From: Mycobacterium sp. ACS4054
GTDB lineage: Bacteria > Actinomycetota > Actinomycetes > Mycobacteriales > Mycobacteriaceae
Assembly (NCBI RefSeq): GCF_001667275.1
Contig: NZ_LZHV01000058.1
Location: 186,001 to 250,000 of the forward strand
Direction: 5' to 3'
DNA: 64,000 nt
Shown: positions 1 through 15,360 of the stretch, piece after piece
Layout of the letters: each line of letters starts with the position of its first letter
Numbering within the stretch: position 1 is the stretch's first letter
The notes under the pieces: generated by a model
Database searches by the model: none
Told to the model about the DNA's origin: nothing
Seen by the model: only the letters and a program-made list of their open reading frames with translations
Program-made: the position numbers and the translations under genes

Positions 1-1070
1 GCTCCCTGTTGACCGTCGAGCCCGCCGGCGCGGTGCAGCTGGCGGCGCTCAAGGCGGCCGGCAACCCGCTGGCGGCGGGCCGCGCCCGGCCGGTCGACCC
101 GCGCGAGGTGGCGCTGCGCTTGGTGGAGACGACGGGGTCGGGGGCCGGCGTGACGCTCGGCTCGGACGTCGGCGCCATCGTCGACCCGCGTTGCGCCGAC
201 CTCCTCGAAGCCGACCTGGAAGCCCCGGGCGCGGGGCGGCGCCCGCTCGAGCTGCACGGCTGCCAGGTGGCCACCTTGCTGGCCCGATTCGACGCTCCCC
301 AACCCCCGGCGCGATCCCGCGCGCTGGCCCCCGATGCCGAGGCCGCCCAGCCGTTGTACGCGCGCTACTGGCTGCACAACCGGGGCCCGGCGCCGCTCGG
401 CGGGCTGCCGGCGGTCGCTCACCTGCATCCCGCGCGGGTGCAAGCCGAGCCGGGCGACGAGGTCGTGCTGCGCCTCACCGCGGCCAGTGACTGCAGCGAC
501 GCCACCCTGACCGGGACGGTCACCCTGGTGTGTCCGGAGGGTTGGTCGGCCAAGCCCGACGAGCTGCCCCTCACCCTGCGCGGCGGCGAGCACCGCGAGG
601 CCGACGTGGCCGTGTCGGTGCCGGCAGGCGCCGAGCCGGGGCGCTACCCGGTGCGGGCGCAGCTCCGCCTCGGCGGCGACCAGATCCCGGAGGCGTGGCG
701 CCAGACCGTCGAGGACGTGTGCCTCGTCGAGGTCGGCGCCCGCGACGAGGCCGAGCTGATCTACCTCGCCGAGGGGCCGGCCGGCGTGGAGTTGGCCGCC
801 GGCGCCACGGCGGCGCTGACCGTCACGGTCGGCAGCCGCGCCGGGGCGGCCCTGGCGCTGGAGGCCCACCTGATCAGCCCGTGGGGCACCTGGGAGTGGC
901 TGGGGCCCGCCGCGGTGGGCGCGGTGCTGCCCCCCCGCGGCATCGCCCGGCTCGGCTTCTCGGTGACGCCGCCGCCCGGGCTGGAGCCGGGCCGGTGGTG
1001 GGCCCTGGTCCGGGTCGGCTGCGCCGGCCGGCTGCTCTACACCCCGGCGGTGGAGGTGCGCGTGACATGA
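1..1070 (+). CDS. Alpha-mannosidase (GH38), C-terminal part, 5' end outside window
   Basis: The open frame enters from the left edge and ends at 1070, so only about 355 C-terminal residues are present. It opens with a VEP...LAALKAAGNPLAAG segment typical of the C-terminal beta domains of family 38 glycosidases. Beta-sandwich-like stretches rich in Gly, Val and Leu follow. The catalytic N-terminal domain is not in the window. The next gene starts in an ATGA overlap, so the two are translationally coupled. The assignment rests mainly on synteny with Rv0648, which is followed by the same gene order in M. tuberculosis. A cytosolic mannan- or glycoconjugate-trimming role is inferred. Confidence 0.7.
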   Translation, partial: SLLTVEPAGAVQLAALKAAGNPLAAGRARPVDPREVALRLVETTGSGAGVTLGSDVGAIVDPRCADLLEADLEAPGAGRRPLELHGCQVATLLARFDAPQPPARSRALAPDAEAAQPLYARYWLHNRGPAPLGGLPAVAHLHPARVQAEPGDEVVLRLTAASDCSDATLTGTVTLVCPEGWSAKPDELPLTLRGGEHREADVAVSVPAGAEPGRYPVRAQLRLGGDQIPEAWRQTVEDVCLVEVGARDEAELIYLAEGPAGVELAAGATAALTVTVGSRAGAALALEAHLISPWGTWEWLGPAAVGAVLPPRGIARLGFSVTPPPGLEPGRWWALVRVGCAGRLLYTPAVEVRVT

Positions 1071-1678
1071 GCGTGGTGGCGACGGTGGCCGGCGCCCCGG
1101 TGTTGGTCGACGAGGTCGACGCGGCCGAGGCGCGGCTGCGCGGCGGACCGGGCGCGGCCGCCCTGCCGGCCGGCGGCGGCGGGGAGGGGCGGCAACTGCG
1201 GCGCTGGCTGACCCAGCTGATCGTGACCGAGCGGGTGGTCTCCGCCGAGGCCGAAGCGCTCGGCCTCACCGGGCGCGGCGCGCCGAGCGAGGCGCAGCTG
1301 TTGCCCGACGCGACGGCCCGGCTGGAAATCGGCAGCGTGGCCGCGGCCGCGCTGGCGGACCCCCGCGCGCGGGCGCTGTTCGCCGATGTCACCGCCGCGG
1401 TGCGCGTCACGGATGAGGAGGTGGCCGCGTACCACGCCCGCAACCCGCTGCGGTTCGCCGAGCCGGGCCGCCAGCCGCACGGCTGGCGCTCCCCGTCGCC
1501 GGTCTCCCCGCCGCTGGCCGACGTGCGGCCATTGATCGCCGCGCATCTGCTGGGCGCCGCCCGGCGGCGCGCGTTCCGGGTGTGGCTGGACGCGCGACGG
1601 GCCGAGCTGGTGCGGCTGTCTCCCGGCTACGAGCATCCCGGCGACCCCCGGCAACCCGACAACGTCCACCGGCACTGA
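1067..1678 (+). CDS. Parvulin/SurA-N-like protein (syntenic with 'FabD2')
   Basis: This 203-residue protein overlaps the mannosidase stop by ATGA. It sits where M. tuberculosis carries Rv0649, annotated as malonyl-CoA:ACP transacylase FabD2. The sequence does not show the GHSxG nucleophile elbow of such enzymes. It looks like a truncated PpiC/SurA foldase instead: an N-terminal VAGAPVLVDEVD segment, a helical stretch around residues 45-65, then VTDEEVAAYHARNPLRF near residue 117, a hallmark of SurA/PrsA-type chaperones. No signal peptide is visible, so a cytosolic role, perhaps tied to the neighbouring mannosidase, is possible. Function is not established. Confidence 0.6.
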   Translation: MSVVATVAGAPVLVDEVDAAEARLRGGPGAAALPAGGGGEGRQLRRWLTQLIVTERVVSAEAEALGLTGRGAPSEAQLLPDATARLEIGSVAAAALADPRARALFADVTAAVRVTDEEVAAYHARNPLRFAEPGRQPHGWRSPSPVSPPLADVRPLIAAHLLGAARRRAFRVWLDARRAELVRLSPGYEHPGDPRQPDNVHRH

Positions 1679-1683
1679 TCGCG

Positions 1684-2592
1684 ATGCTCACCCTCTGCCT
1701 GGACATCGGCGGCACCAAGATCGCCGCCGGCCTCGCCGACCCGGCGGGCGCGCTGGTGCACACGGTCATCCGGCCCACGCCGAGCGGCGGCGCGGCCGAA
1801 CAGGTGTGGGCCGCGGTCGACGCGGCGATCGCCGACGCGCTGCGAGCGGCCGACGGTGGCGTGGCCGCGGTGGGCATCGGCTCGGCCGGGCCCATCGACC
1901 TGCCCGCCGGCACCGTCAGCCCGGTCAATATCAAAGGCTGGCAACGGTTCCCGCTGCGCGACCGCGTCGCGGCCGCGGTGCCGGGGGTGCCCGTGCGGCT
2001 CGGCGGCGACGGCCTGTGCATGGCGCTGGGCGAGCACTGGCGCGGCGCGGGTCGCGGCGCCGGCTTCATGCTGGGCATGGTGGTGTCCACCGGCGTTGGC
2101 GGCGGGCTCGTGCTCGGCGGAATCCCGTACACCGGCCGCACCGGCAACGCCGGTCACGTCGGGCACGTGGTGGTGGAGGACGCCGGGCCGCCCTGCGTGT
2201 GCGGCGGCCGCGGCTGCGTCGAAGCCATCGCGTCCGGGCCGTCGATGGTGCGCTGGGCGCGGGCCAACGGCGGCGCCCCGCCGCCGACGGCGGGCGCGCG
2301 GGAGCTGGCCGCCGCGGCGGCGGCCGGGGACGCGGTGGCGGGCCGGGCGTTCCGCCGGGGCGCCACCGCGTTGGCGGCGATGATCGCCTCGGTCGGCGCG
2401 GTCTGCGACCTGGACCTGGTCGTCATCGGGGGCGGGGTCGCCAACTCCGGCGGCCTGCTCTTCGACCCGTTGCGGGAGAAGCTGGCCGAGTACGCCCGGC
2501 TGGACTTCGTGGCCGGGCTGCGGGTGGTGCCCGCCGAGCTCGGCGGCCAGGCCGGCCGGGCGGGCGCGGCCCGGCTGGCCGGTCTGGGCTGA
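1684..2592 (+). CDS. ROK-family sugar kinase
   Basis: This 302-residue protein starts at ATG 1684, five bases after the previous stop, and belongs to the ROK (repressor, ORF, kinase) family. The N-terminus carries the phosphate-binding loop LDIGGTKIAAGL. Around residues 155-185 the GHVGHVVVEDAG segment and the CVCGGRGCVEAIASG zinc/ROK signature are intact. There is no N-terminal helix-turn-helix, so this is a kinase rather than a ROK repressor. It probably phosphorylates a hexose such as glucose or mannose; next to a mannosidase, mannose is a reasonable guess. It is the Rv0650 counterpart and the last gene before the rplJL transcription unit. Confidence 0.85.
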   Translation: MLTLCLDIGGTKIAAGLADPAGALVHTVIRPTPSGGAAEQVWAAVDAAIADALRAADGGVAAVGIGSAGPIDLPAGTVSPVNIKGWQRFPLRDRVAAAVPGVPVRLGGDGLCMALGEHWRGAGRGAGFMLGMVVSTGVGGGLVLGGIPYTGRTGNAGHVGHVVVEDAGPPCVCGGRGCVEAIASGPSMVRWARANGGAPPPTAGARELAAAAAAGDAVAGRAFRRGATALAAMIASVGAVCDLDLVVIGGGVANSGGLLFDPLREKLAEYARLDFVAGLRVVPAELGGQAGRAGAARLAGLG

Positions 2593-2614
2593 GCCGCCGC
2601 CGAATGCCGCCGTT

Positions 2615-2644
2615 TTGGCCGATGGGGGACGGCCAGGCTATCCT
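2615..2644 (+). promoter_or_regulatory. Probable rplJL promoter
   Basis: TTGGCC (2615-2620) and TATCCT (2639-2644) are separated by 18 bases, which fits a housekeeping sigma-A promoter. It lies just after the ROK kinase gene and about 200 bases before rplJ, leaving room for the L10 leader. Confidence 0.5.
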
Positions 2645-2737
2645 GGTTGCCGATCCACCGAAGACCGTCGGTCACCGAGCAATCGGTTGAAGGTCCGGGA
2701 GCATCCCGGCGGCCCACGCAGGAGGACGAGGCAGCAG

Positions 2738-2760
2738 CGCCGGCACGCGCCGGCGTTTTT
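2738..2760 (+). terminator. Attenuator hairpin in rplJ leader
   Basis: A perfect 7-bp stem CGCCGGC/GCCGGCG with loop ACGC is followed directly by TTTTT (2756-2760). This is a complete intrinsic terminator placed before rplJ, so it should act as an attenuator. Confidence 0.6.
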
Positions 2761-2762
2761 CA

Positions 2763-2790
2763 CGCCCCGGCCGCATCCTGCGCCGGGGCG
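2763..2790 (+). terminator. Second hairpin in rplJ leader
   Basis: A perfect 9-bp stem CGCCCCGGC/GCCGGGGCG (2763-2771 with 2782-2790) has a 10-base loop. A run of five T lies a few bases downstream, within TTCGTCGTTTTTCG. It may back up the first attenuator or be part of the L10-responsive fold. Confidence 0.45.
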
Positions 2791-2852
2791 TTCGTCGTTT
2801 TTCGGGTGATCACAGACGACACGTCGCATGGCTTTCATTTCAGGAGGTACGC

Positions 2853-3491
2853 ATGGCCAAGGCTGACAAAGCCACCGCCGTCGCCGACATCGCCGAGCAG
2901 TTCAGGGAGGCGACCGCCACCCTGATCACCGAGTACCGCGGTCTGACCGTGGCCAACCTGGCCCAGCTGCGCCGCTCGCTGAGCGGGTCGGCCACCTATT
3001 CGGTCGCCAAGAACACGCTGATCAAGCGGGCGGCGTCGGAGGCCGGCGTCGAGGGTCTCGACGAATTGTTCGCCGGGCCGACCGCCATCGCGTTCGTCAC
3101 CGGCGAGCCGGTCGACGCCGCGAAGGCCATCAAGACCTTCGCCAAGGACAACAAGGCGCTGGTCATCAAGGGTGGCTACATGGACGGTCGCGCGCTGACC
3201 GTCGCCGAGGTCGAGCGCATCGCCGACCTGGAGTCGCGCGAGGTGCTGCTGGCCAAGCTGGCCGGCGCCATGAAGGGCAACCTCGCCAGGGCCGCCGGCC
3301 TGTTCAACGCCCCGGCCTCGCAGGTCGCCCGCCTGGCGGCCGCGCTGCAGGAAAAGAAGGCCTCGGAAGCCCCGTCGGCCCCGGCCGAGCCGGTCGCGGA
3401 GGCCGCCCCGCCCGAGGCGGCGGAGCCCGCCGCGGAACCAGCTTCGGAAGCGCCCACGGAATCTGCTGAGACCCCGGCCGAAGCCGAATAA
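2853..3491 (+). CDS. rplJ: 50S ribosomal protein L10
   Basis: L10 forms the base of the ribosomal stalk, binding 23S rRNA and L7/L12 dimers, and it represses its own operon by binding the leader. The protein is 212 residues. The core, MAKADKATAVADIAEQF to about residue 170, matches actinobacterial L10. After LQEKK the protein carries a tail of about 40 residues rich in Glu, Ala and Pro, longer than in M. tuberculosis L10 (178 residues, from memory). A strong AGGAGG precedes ATG 2853. It is cotranscribed with rplL 33 bases downstream. Confidence 0.97.
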   Translation: MAKADKATAVADIAEQFREATATLITEYRGLTVANLAQLRRSLSGSATYSVAKNTLIKRAASEAGVEGLDELFAGPTAIAFVTGEPVDAAKAIKTFAKDNKALVIKGGYMDGRALTVAEVERIADLESREVLLAKLAGAMKGNLARAAGLFNAPASQVARLAAALQEKKASEAPSAPAEPVAEAAPPEAAEPAAEPASEAPTESAETPAEAE

Positions 3492-3524
3492 CCCCAAACC
3501 CAAACCAGGAAGGACCCACACACC

Positions 3525-3917
3525 ATGGCGAAAATGTCTACCGACGACCTGCTCGACGCCTTCAAGGAAATGACCCTGTTGGAGCTCTCCGACTTCGTCA
3601 AGAAGTTCGAGGAGACCTTCGAGGTCACCGCGGCCGCTCCGGTCGCCGTCGCCGCGGCCGGCCCGGCCGCCGGTGGCGAGCCCGCCGAGGCCGCCGAGGA
3701 GCAGTCCGAGTTCGACGTCATCCTCGAGGCCGCCGGCGACAAGAAGATCGGCGTCATCAAGGTGGTCCGCGAGATCGTCTCCGGCCTGGGCCTCAAGGAG
3801 GCCAAGGACCTGGTCGACGGCGCGCCCAAGCCGCTGCTGGAGAAGGTGGCCAAGGAGGCCGCCGACGAGGCCAAGACCAAGCTCGAGGCCGCCGGCGCCA
3901 CCGTCACCGTCAAGTAG
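3525..3917 (+). CDS. rplL: 50S ribosomal protein L7/L12
   Basis: This is the 130-residue stalk protein that recruits elongation factors EF-G and EF-Tu. It has the N-terminal dimerisation domain (MSTDDLLDAFKEMTLLEL), an Ala/Pro/Gly-rich hinge near residues 35-55, and the conserved C-terminal domain with KKIGVIKVVREIV and GLKEAKDLVDGAPK. It lies 33 bases after rplJ and is followed by a strong terminator. Confidence 0.98.
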   Translation: MAKMSTDDLLDAFKEMTLLELSDFVKKFEETFEVTAAAPVAVAAAGPAAGGEPAEAAEEQSEFDVILEAAGDKKIGVIKVVREIVSGLGLKEAKDLVDGAPKPLLEKVAKEAADEAKTKLEAAGATVTVK

Positions 3918-3925
3918 CCCGACGT

Positions 3926-3963
3926 CACGAAACCCCCGGAAGCGACCTTCCGGGGGTTTCGTG
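3926..3963 (+). terminator. Bidirectional terminator after rplL
   Basis: A perfect 17-bp stem (3926-3942 with 3947-3963), core CCCCCGGAAG/CTTCCGGGGG, has a CGAC tetraloop, and the arms end in runs of A and T. It lies between rplL and the end of the opposite-strand TetR gene and can serve both. Confidence 0.9.
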
Positions 3964-3966
3964 CGC

Positions 3967-4650
3967 TCATCCCGGCCGCAGGGACCGTTTCGCGCGTTCG
4001 GGTGAATCGCCCAGAGCGACAAGCAGATTCGACTTCATCGAGCCGAGCACCGAGCCGACCGCCGCGCCGTCGTCGCCGTAGAAGCCGGCGAGCTCGAGCA
4101 TGACGAACCCGTGCACCAGCGCCCAGAACTGGGCCGCCGTGCTGACCACCGCGAGGTCGTCGTCGGCGGTGCCGACGGTGATCCGGCCCGCCCGCATCGA
4201 TCGCTGCACCGCCCGCACGACGTGGGCGAAGCTGGGGATGTCCCGCTCGATCTCGGCGACCGTCAGCGCCAAGACGTTGCCCGCCGGCGCGTTGATGCCG
4301 TGCGCGCTGGTGCTGCCGAACATCAGCCGATACATGTGCGGGTGCTCGATCGCGTAGCGCCGGTAGGCCGCGCCGGTGGCGAACAGGTCCGCGACCGGGT
4401 CGGCGGTCTGCGGCACCGTCAGCGCGGCGTCGAACTGGCGCAGGCCTTCCTCGGCCACCTCGGCGATCAGCCCGCGCATCCCGCCGAAGTGGGTGTACAG
4501 CGCCATCGTCGAGGTTCCCGCCGCGCCGGCGATCTTGCGGGTCTGCAACGCGTCCGGGCCGTGTTCGTGCAGCAGGTCGACCGCGGCGGCCAGCATCTCG
4601 TCGCGCACGTTGCGCTGCGGCTGTGCAACTTCTGCGGTCATCGTTGCCAT
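3967..4650 (-). CDS. TetR/AcrR family transcriptional regulator
   Basis: This 227-residue protein has an N-terminal TetR helix-turn-helix at about residues 17-62 (MLAAAVDLLHEHGPDALQ, then TSTMALYTHFGG) and a larger C-terminal ligand-binding domain. It is the Rv0653c counterpart, divergent from the carotenoid oxygenase gene, with a 9-bp inverted repeat in the 62-base gap between them. It most likely represses both genes. An in-frame ATG three codons downstream (4641) is an alternative start. Confidence 0.88.
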   Translation of the reverse strand: MATMTAEVAQPQRNVRDEMLAAAVDLLHEHGPDALQTRKIAGAAGTSTMALYTHFGGMRGLIAEVAEEGLRQFDAALTVPQTADPVADLFATGAAYRRYAIEHPHMYRLMFGSTSAHGINAPAGNVLALTVAEIERDIPSFAHVVRAVQRSMRAGRITVGTADDDLAVVSTAAQFWALVHGFVMLELAGFYGDDGAAVGSVLGSMKSNLLVALGDSPERAKRSLRPG

Positions 4651-4673
4651 CTTCCCATCGGCGGCGTACGGTT

Positions 4674-4703
4674 CCTATAACAACGTCATATCAATGTTAT
4701 AGG
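4674..4703. promoter_or_regulatory. TetR operator overlapping divergent promoters
   Basis: CCTATAACA (4674-4682) and TGTTATAGG (4695-4703) are perfect inverted repeats 12 bases apart. Each arm contains TATAAC, so both strands carry a -10-like hexamer inside the operator. The right arm also supplies part of the AGGAG ribosome-binding site of the oxygenase gene. A repressor bound here would block both genes. Confidence 0.7.
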
Positions 4704-4712
4704 AGCTCGCAG

Positions 4713-6206
4713 ATGACGTCCACGCAAACCGCCGAAGCCCGGAACCCTTATCTCGAGGGCCTGCTGGCGCCGGTGGCCGCCGAGGTCACCGCGACCGACC
4801 TGCCGGTCACCGGGCGTATCCCGGAACACCTCGACGGGCGCTACCTGCGCAACGGACCCAACCCCGCCGAAGAGGTCGACCCCGCCACGTATCACTGGTT
4901 CAGCGGCGACGGGATGGTGCACGGGGTCGCGCTGGGCGACGGCAAGGCCCGCTGGTACCGCAACCGCTGGGTGCGCAGCCTGTCGCTGTGCGCCGCCCTG
5001 GGTGAGCGGGCGCCGGGCCGGCTCGACCCCCGCGCGGGCATGCTCTCGCTGGGCGCCAACACCAACGCCCTCACCCACGCCGGGCGCACCCTGGCGCTGG
5101 TCGAGGGCGGGGTGGCCAACTACGAACTCACCGACGAGCTGGACACCATCGGGACGTGCGACTTCGACGGCACCCTGGCCGGCGGCTACACCGCCCACCC
5201 GCACCGCGACCCGCGCACCGGCGAATTGCACGCCGTCTCTTACTCATTCGCGCGCGGGCGGACCGTGCAGTATTCGGTGATCGACACCGCGGGGCGGGCC
5301 CGCCGCACGGTCGACATCGAGGTGTCGGGGTCGCCGATGATGCACGACTTCTCGCTGACCGACAAATACGTGGTGATCTACGACCTGCCGGTGACCTTCG
5401 ACCCGATCCAGGTGTTGCCGGTGCACATGCCGCGCTGGCTGAGCGCGCCGGCCAGGCTGGCCATGCAGTCGCTGATCGGGCGCGTGCGGCTGCCGAGCCC
5501 GGTCACGGTTGCGACCAACCGCAACCCCAAGCACTCCGACCGGATGCCGTATGCCTGGAACCCGAATTACCCGGCGCGCATCGGGGTGATGCCACGCGAG
5601 GGCGCCAACAAGGACATTCGCTGGTTCGACATCGAACCCTGCTACGTCTACCACCCGCTCAACGCCTACTCCGAGATGCGGGGCGATGCCGAGGTTTTGG
5701 TGCTCGACGTGGTGCGCTACGAGCGGATGTTCGATCGCGACCGGCGCGGTCCCGGCGAGACCCCACCCACGCTGGACCGCTGGACCATCAACCTGGCGAC
5801 CGGGGCCGTGGCCACCGAATGCCGCGACGACCAGCCGCAGGAGTTTCCCCGCATCAACGAGGACCTGCTGGGCGCGCCGCACCGGTTCGGCTACACCGTC
5901 GGGGCGTACTTCGCCGGTGGCGCGTCCGCGCTGTACAAGCACGACTACGCGACCGGCGCGCGCGAGGTCGCGCCGCTGGATCCCGACCTTTTGCTCGGCG
6001 AGATGTCCTTTGTGCCCAACCCCGGCGCCGCCCAAAAAGAAGGAGCCGAGGACGACGGCGTTCTGATGGGCTACGGCTACCACCGCGGCCGCGACGAGGG
6101 CCAGCTGGTGTTGCTGGACGCGGGGACGCTCGAGGCCGTGGCCACCGTGCATCTGCCGCAGCGGGTGCCGATGGGGTTCCACGGCAACTGGGCGCCCACT
6201 GGCTAA
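4713..6206 (+). CDS. Carotenoid cleavage oxygenase family protein
   Basis: This 497-residue non-heme iron dioxygenase is of the carotenoid/apocarotenoid or stilbene cleavage type, the Rv0654 counterpart. The four iron-ligand histidines are visible in conserved contexts: GYTAHPHRDP, SPMMHDFSLTDKY, CYVYHPLNAY and, at the C-terminus, MGFHGNWAP. The N-terminal motif GRYLRNGPNP is characteristic. ATG 4713 is chosen because AGGAG lies 8 bases upstream and longer in-frame extensions run back through the operator. The substrate is unknown. Control by the divergent TetR protein is likely. Confidence 0.9.
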   Translation: MTSTQTAEARNPYLEGLLAPVAAEVTATDLPVTGRIPEHLDGRYLRNGPNPAEEVDPATYHWFSGDGMVHGVALGDGKARWYRNRWVRSLSLCAALGERAPGRLDPRAGMLSLGANTNALTHAGRTLALVEGGVANYELTDELDTIGTCDFDGTLAGGYTAHPHRDPRTGELHAVSYSFARGRTVQYSVIDTAGRARRTVDIEVSGSPMMHDFSLTDKYVVIYDLPVTFDPIQVLPVHMPRWLSAPARLAMQSLIGRVRLPSPVTVATNRNPKHSDRMPYAWNPNYPARIGVMPREGANKDIRWFDIEPCYVYHPLNAYSEMRGDAEVLVLDVVRYERMFDRDRRGPGETPPTLDRWTINLATGAVATECRDDQPQEFPRINEDLLGAPHRFGYTVGAYFAGGASALYKHDYATGAREVAPLDPDLLLGEMSFVPNPGAAQKEGAEDDGVLMGYGYHRGRDEGQLVLLDAGTLEAVATVHLPQRVPMGFHGNWAPTG

Positions 6207-6225
6207 CGCGCGTCGAATAGTCCGT

Positions 6226-6244
6226 CGGCCGTCGGAGACGGCCG
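6226..6244 (+). terminator. Hairpin after the oxygenase gene
   Basis: A perfect 8-bp stem CGGCCGTC/GACGGCCG with a GGA loop lies 20 bases after the stop. There is no T-run, so termination here is uncertain. Confidence 0.35.
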
Positions 6245-6375
6245 GATCTCAGGTCAGCCAATTTTTCCCGGCTGTGCCACGCAACCCTGATGCCGCGCAG
6301 CAAGGGTGCGCTACAGTGACTCATGCCACACAAAAGGGCAGGTGGCGGGCATGAGCGTCGACGGAAGGATCTCCC

Positions 6376-7386
6376 ATGGGTGTCGCTATTGAGGTGAACG
6401 GCCTCACCAAGTCCTTCGGATCGTCGAGAATTTGGGAAGACGTGACCCTGGAGATCCCCGCCGGGGAGGTCAGCGTCCTGCTGGGCCCGTCGGGTACCGG
6501 CAAATCGGTGTTCCTGAAGTCCCTGATCGGTCTGCTGCGCCCCGAGCGCGGCTCGGTCGTCATCGACGGCACCGACATCCTGCAGTGTTCGGCCAAGGAG
6601 CTCTACGAGATCCGCACGCTCTTCGGCGTCATGTTCCAGGACGGTGCCCTGTTCGGTTCGATGAACCTGTTCGACAACGCCGCCTTCCCGCTGCGCGAGC
6701 ACACCAAGAAGAAGGAAGGCGAAATCCGTGACATCGTCATGGAGAAGCTGCAGATGGTGGGTCTCGGCGGCGACGAGAAGAAGTTCCCCGGTGAGATCTC
6801 CGGCGGTATGCGCAAGCGCGCCAGCCTGGCCCGTGCCCTGGTGATGGACCCGCAGATCATCCTCTGCGACGAGCCCGACTCCGGTCTGGACCCGGTCCGC
6901 ACCGCCTACCTGAGCCAGCTGATCCTCGACATCAACGCCCAGATCGACGCCACCGTCCTGATCGTCACGCACAACATCAACATCGCCCGCACCGTGCCGG
7001 ACAACATGGGCATGCTGTTCCGGCGCAAGCTGGTCATGTTCGGCCCCCGCGAGGTGTTGCTGACCAGTGACGAGCCGGTCGTGCGGCAGTTCCTGAACGG
7101 CCGCCGCATCGGCCCGATCGGCATGTCCGAGGAGAAGGACGAGGCCACCATGGCCGAGGAGCAGGCCGCCCTCGAGGCCGGTCAGCACGCCGGCGGTGTG
7201 GAGGAGATCGAGGGCGTGCCGCCGCAGATCGTCGCGTCGCCCGGGATGCCAGAGCGCAAGGCTGTCGGCCGCCGCCAGGCGCGGGTGCGCGAGATCCTGC
7301 ACACCCTGCCGCAGAAGGCCCAGGCCGCGATCATCGACGACATGGAGGGCACCCACAAGTACCGGGCGCACGAGGTCGGCGACTAG
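6376..7386 (+). CDS. mkl: ABC transporter ATPase of Mce lipid importers (Mkl/MceG)
   Basis: This 336-residue ATPase is thought to energise all Mce complexes, which import fatty acids and cholesterol. Walker A GPSGTGKS is at residues 37-44. The ABC signature region EISGGMRKRASLARAL and Walker B with IILCDEPDSGLDP follow. After about residue 245 there is the C-terminal extension typical of mycobacterial MceG. GGAAGG precedes ATG 6376, and an in-frame TGA at 6352 excludes a longer N-terminus. A TACAGT hexamer at 6312-6317 is a possible -10. Confidence 0.95.
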   Translation: MGVAIEVNGLTKSFGSSRIWEDVTLEIPAGEVSVLLGPSGTGKSVFLKSLIGLLRPERGSVVIDGTDILQCSAKELYEIRTLFGVMFQDGALFGSMNLFDNAAFPLREHTKKKEGEIRDIVMEKLQMVGLGGDEKKFPGEISGGMRKRASLARALVMDPQIILCDEPDSGLDPVRTAYLSQLILDINAQIDATVLIVTHNINIARTVPDNMGMLFRRKLVMFGPREVLLTSDEPVVRQFLNGRRIGPIGMSEEKDEATMAEEQAALEAGQHAGGVEEIEGVPPQIVASPGMPERKAVGRRQARVREILHTLPQKAQAAIIDDMEGTHKYRAHEVGD

Positions 7387-7782
7387 CGCGCCCGGCCCGA
7401 GTTTTCGCGCAAACTCCGCGTTAACTCGGCGGCCCGCCCTCTTGACGACGGGCCGTAAACGGGCCAGTCTGTTGGGCAGCATGTATCCAGCGGAAAGTCG
7501 AGATGCCAGCCAGCGCCGATGTCCCTGGATGTGTTGTGCTGGACAGTTGAGGAATGCGCCGCCCTGCGCTATTGTTGGACGTTGCGCTGGCTACCTCCTG
7601 CCCACCTCACCCGCCACCTGACACCGTGGTCTAAGCCTGAGCCCCTCCTAGCGGCTTAGTTCTTTAATCGTGCGCGTGAGATACGGACAGTTCGTTCGCC
7701 GGCCTAACCGACACAATTCGCGGCGAACGCCACCGGTGGTTCCGGTATTCGTGAGTCGCACGAGGTGCTGGAAGGATGCATC
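7387..7782 (+). other. mkl-rpoB intergenic region and rpoB leader
   Basis: This 396-base stretch has no convincing gene. It holds a strong promoter at 7547-7575, a weaker candidate upstream (TTGACG 7442-7447, 17 bases, CAGTCT 7465-7470) and a leader of about 200 bases before rpoB. M. tuberculosis carries several toxin-antitoxin genes between mkl and rpoB (from memory); none are present here. Confidence 0.6.
7547..7575 (+). promoter_or_regulatory. Main rpoBC promoter
   Basis: TTGAGG (7547-7552) and TATTGT (7570-7575) are exactly 17 bases apart, an ideal sigma-A arrangement. The predicted start near 7582 leaves a leader of about 200 bases. The same -10 hexamer occurs before rpsL. Confidence 0.7.
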
Positions 7783-11304
<3,522 letters not shown>

Positions 11305-11345
11305 TCACTTTTAGTTACTAAACCCGCAAGGGGAAAGGGAGTTAC

Positions 11346-15296
<3,951 letters not shown>

Positions 15297-15308
15297 TTCG
15301 GAATTGGG

Positions 15309-15336
15309 AAAGCCCCGGGTTCGCCCGGGGCTTTTT
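15309..15336 (+). terminator. rpoBC terminator
   Basis: An 11-bp perfect stem AAAGCCCCGGG/CCCGGGGCTTT with a TTCG tetraloop runs into TTTTT, 12 bases after the rpoC stop. Confidence 0.9.
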
Positions 15337-15360
15337 CATGCGCGGGGTGTTCTCCTGCCG

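Larger units (their letters stand above)
2650..2852 (+). ncRNA. L10 leader of the rplJL operon
   Basis: The roughly 200-base leader before rplJ is typical of the autoregulatory L10 leader, in which the L10(L12)4 complex binds its own mRNA. The 2660-2725 part can fold into several short GC helices, for example around GGTCCGGGAGCATCCCGG. It is followed by two terminator-like hairpins at 2738-2760 and 2763-2790. The rplJ Shine-Dalgarno AGGAGG lies at about 2841-2846. Regulation by premature termination is inferred from the hairpins; the leader identity rests on position and family knowledge. Confidence 0.6.

Noticed and set aside
6351..6392. 13-codon ORF overlapping the mkl start
   Set aside because: No stop-start coupling geometry or conservation evidence. 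mkl has its own good ribosome-binding site.
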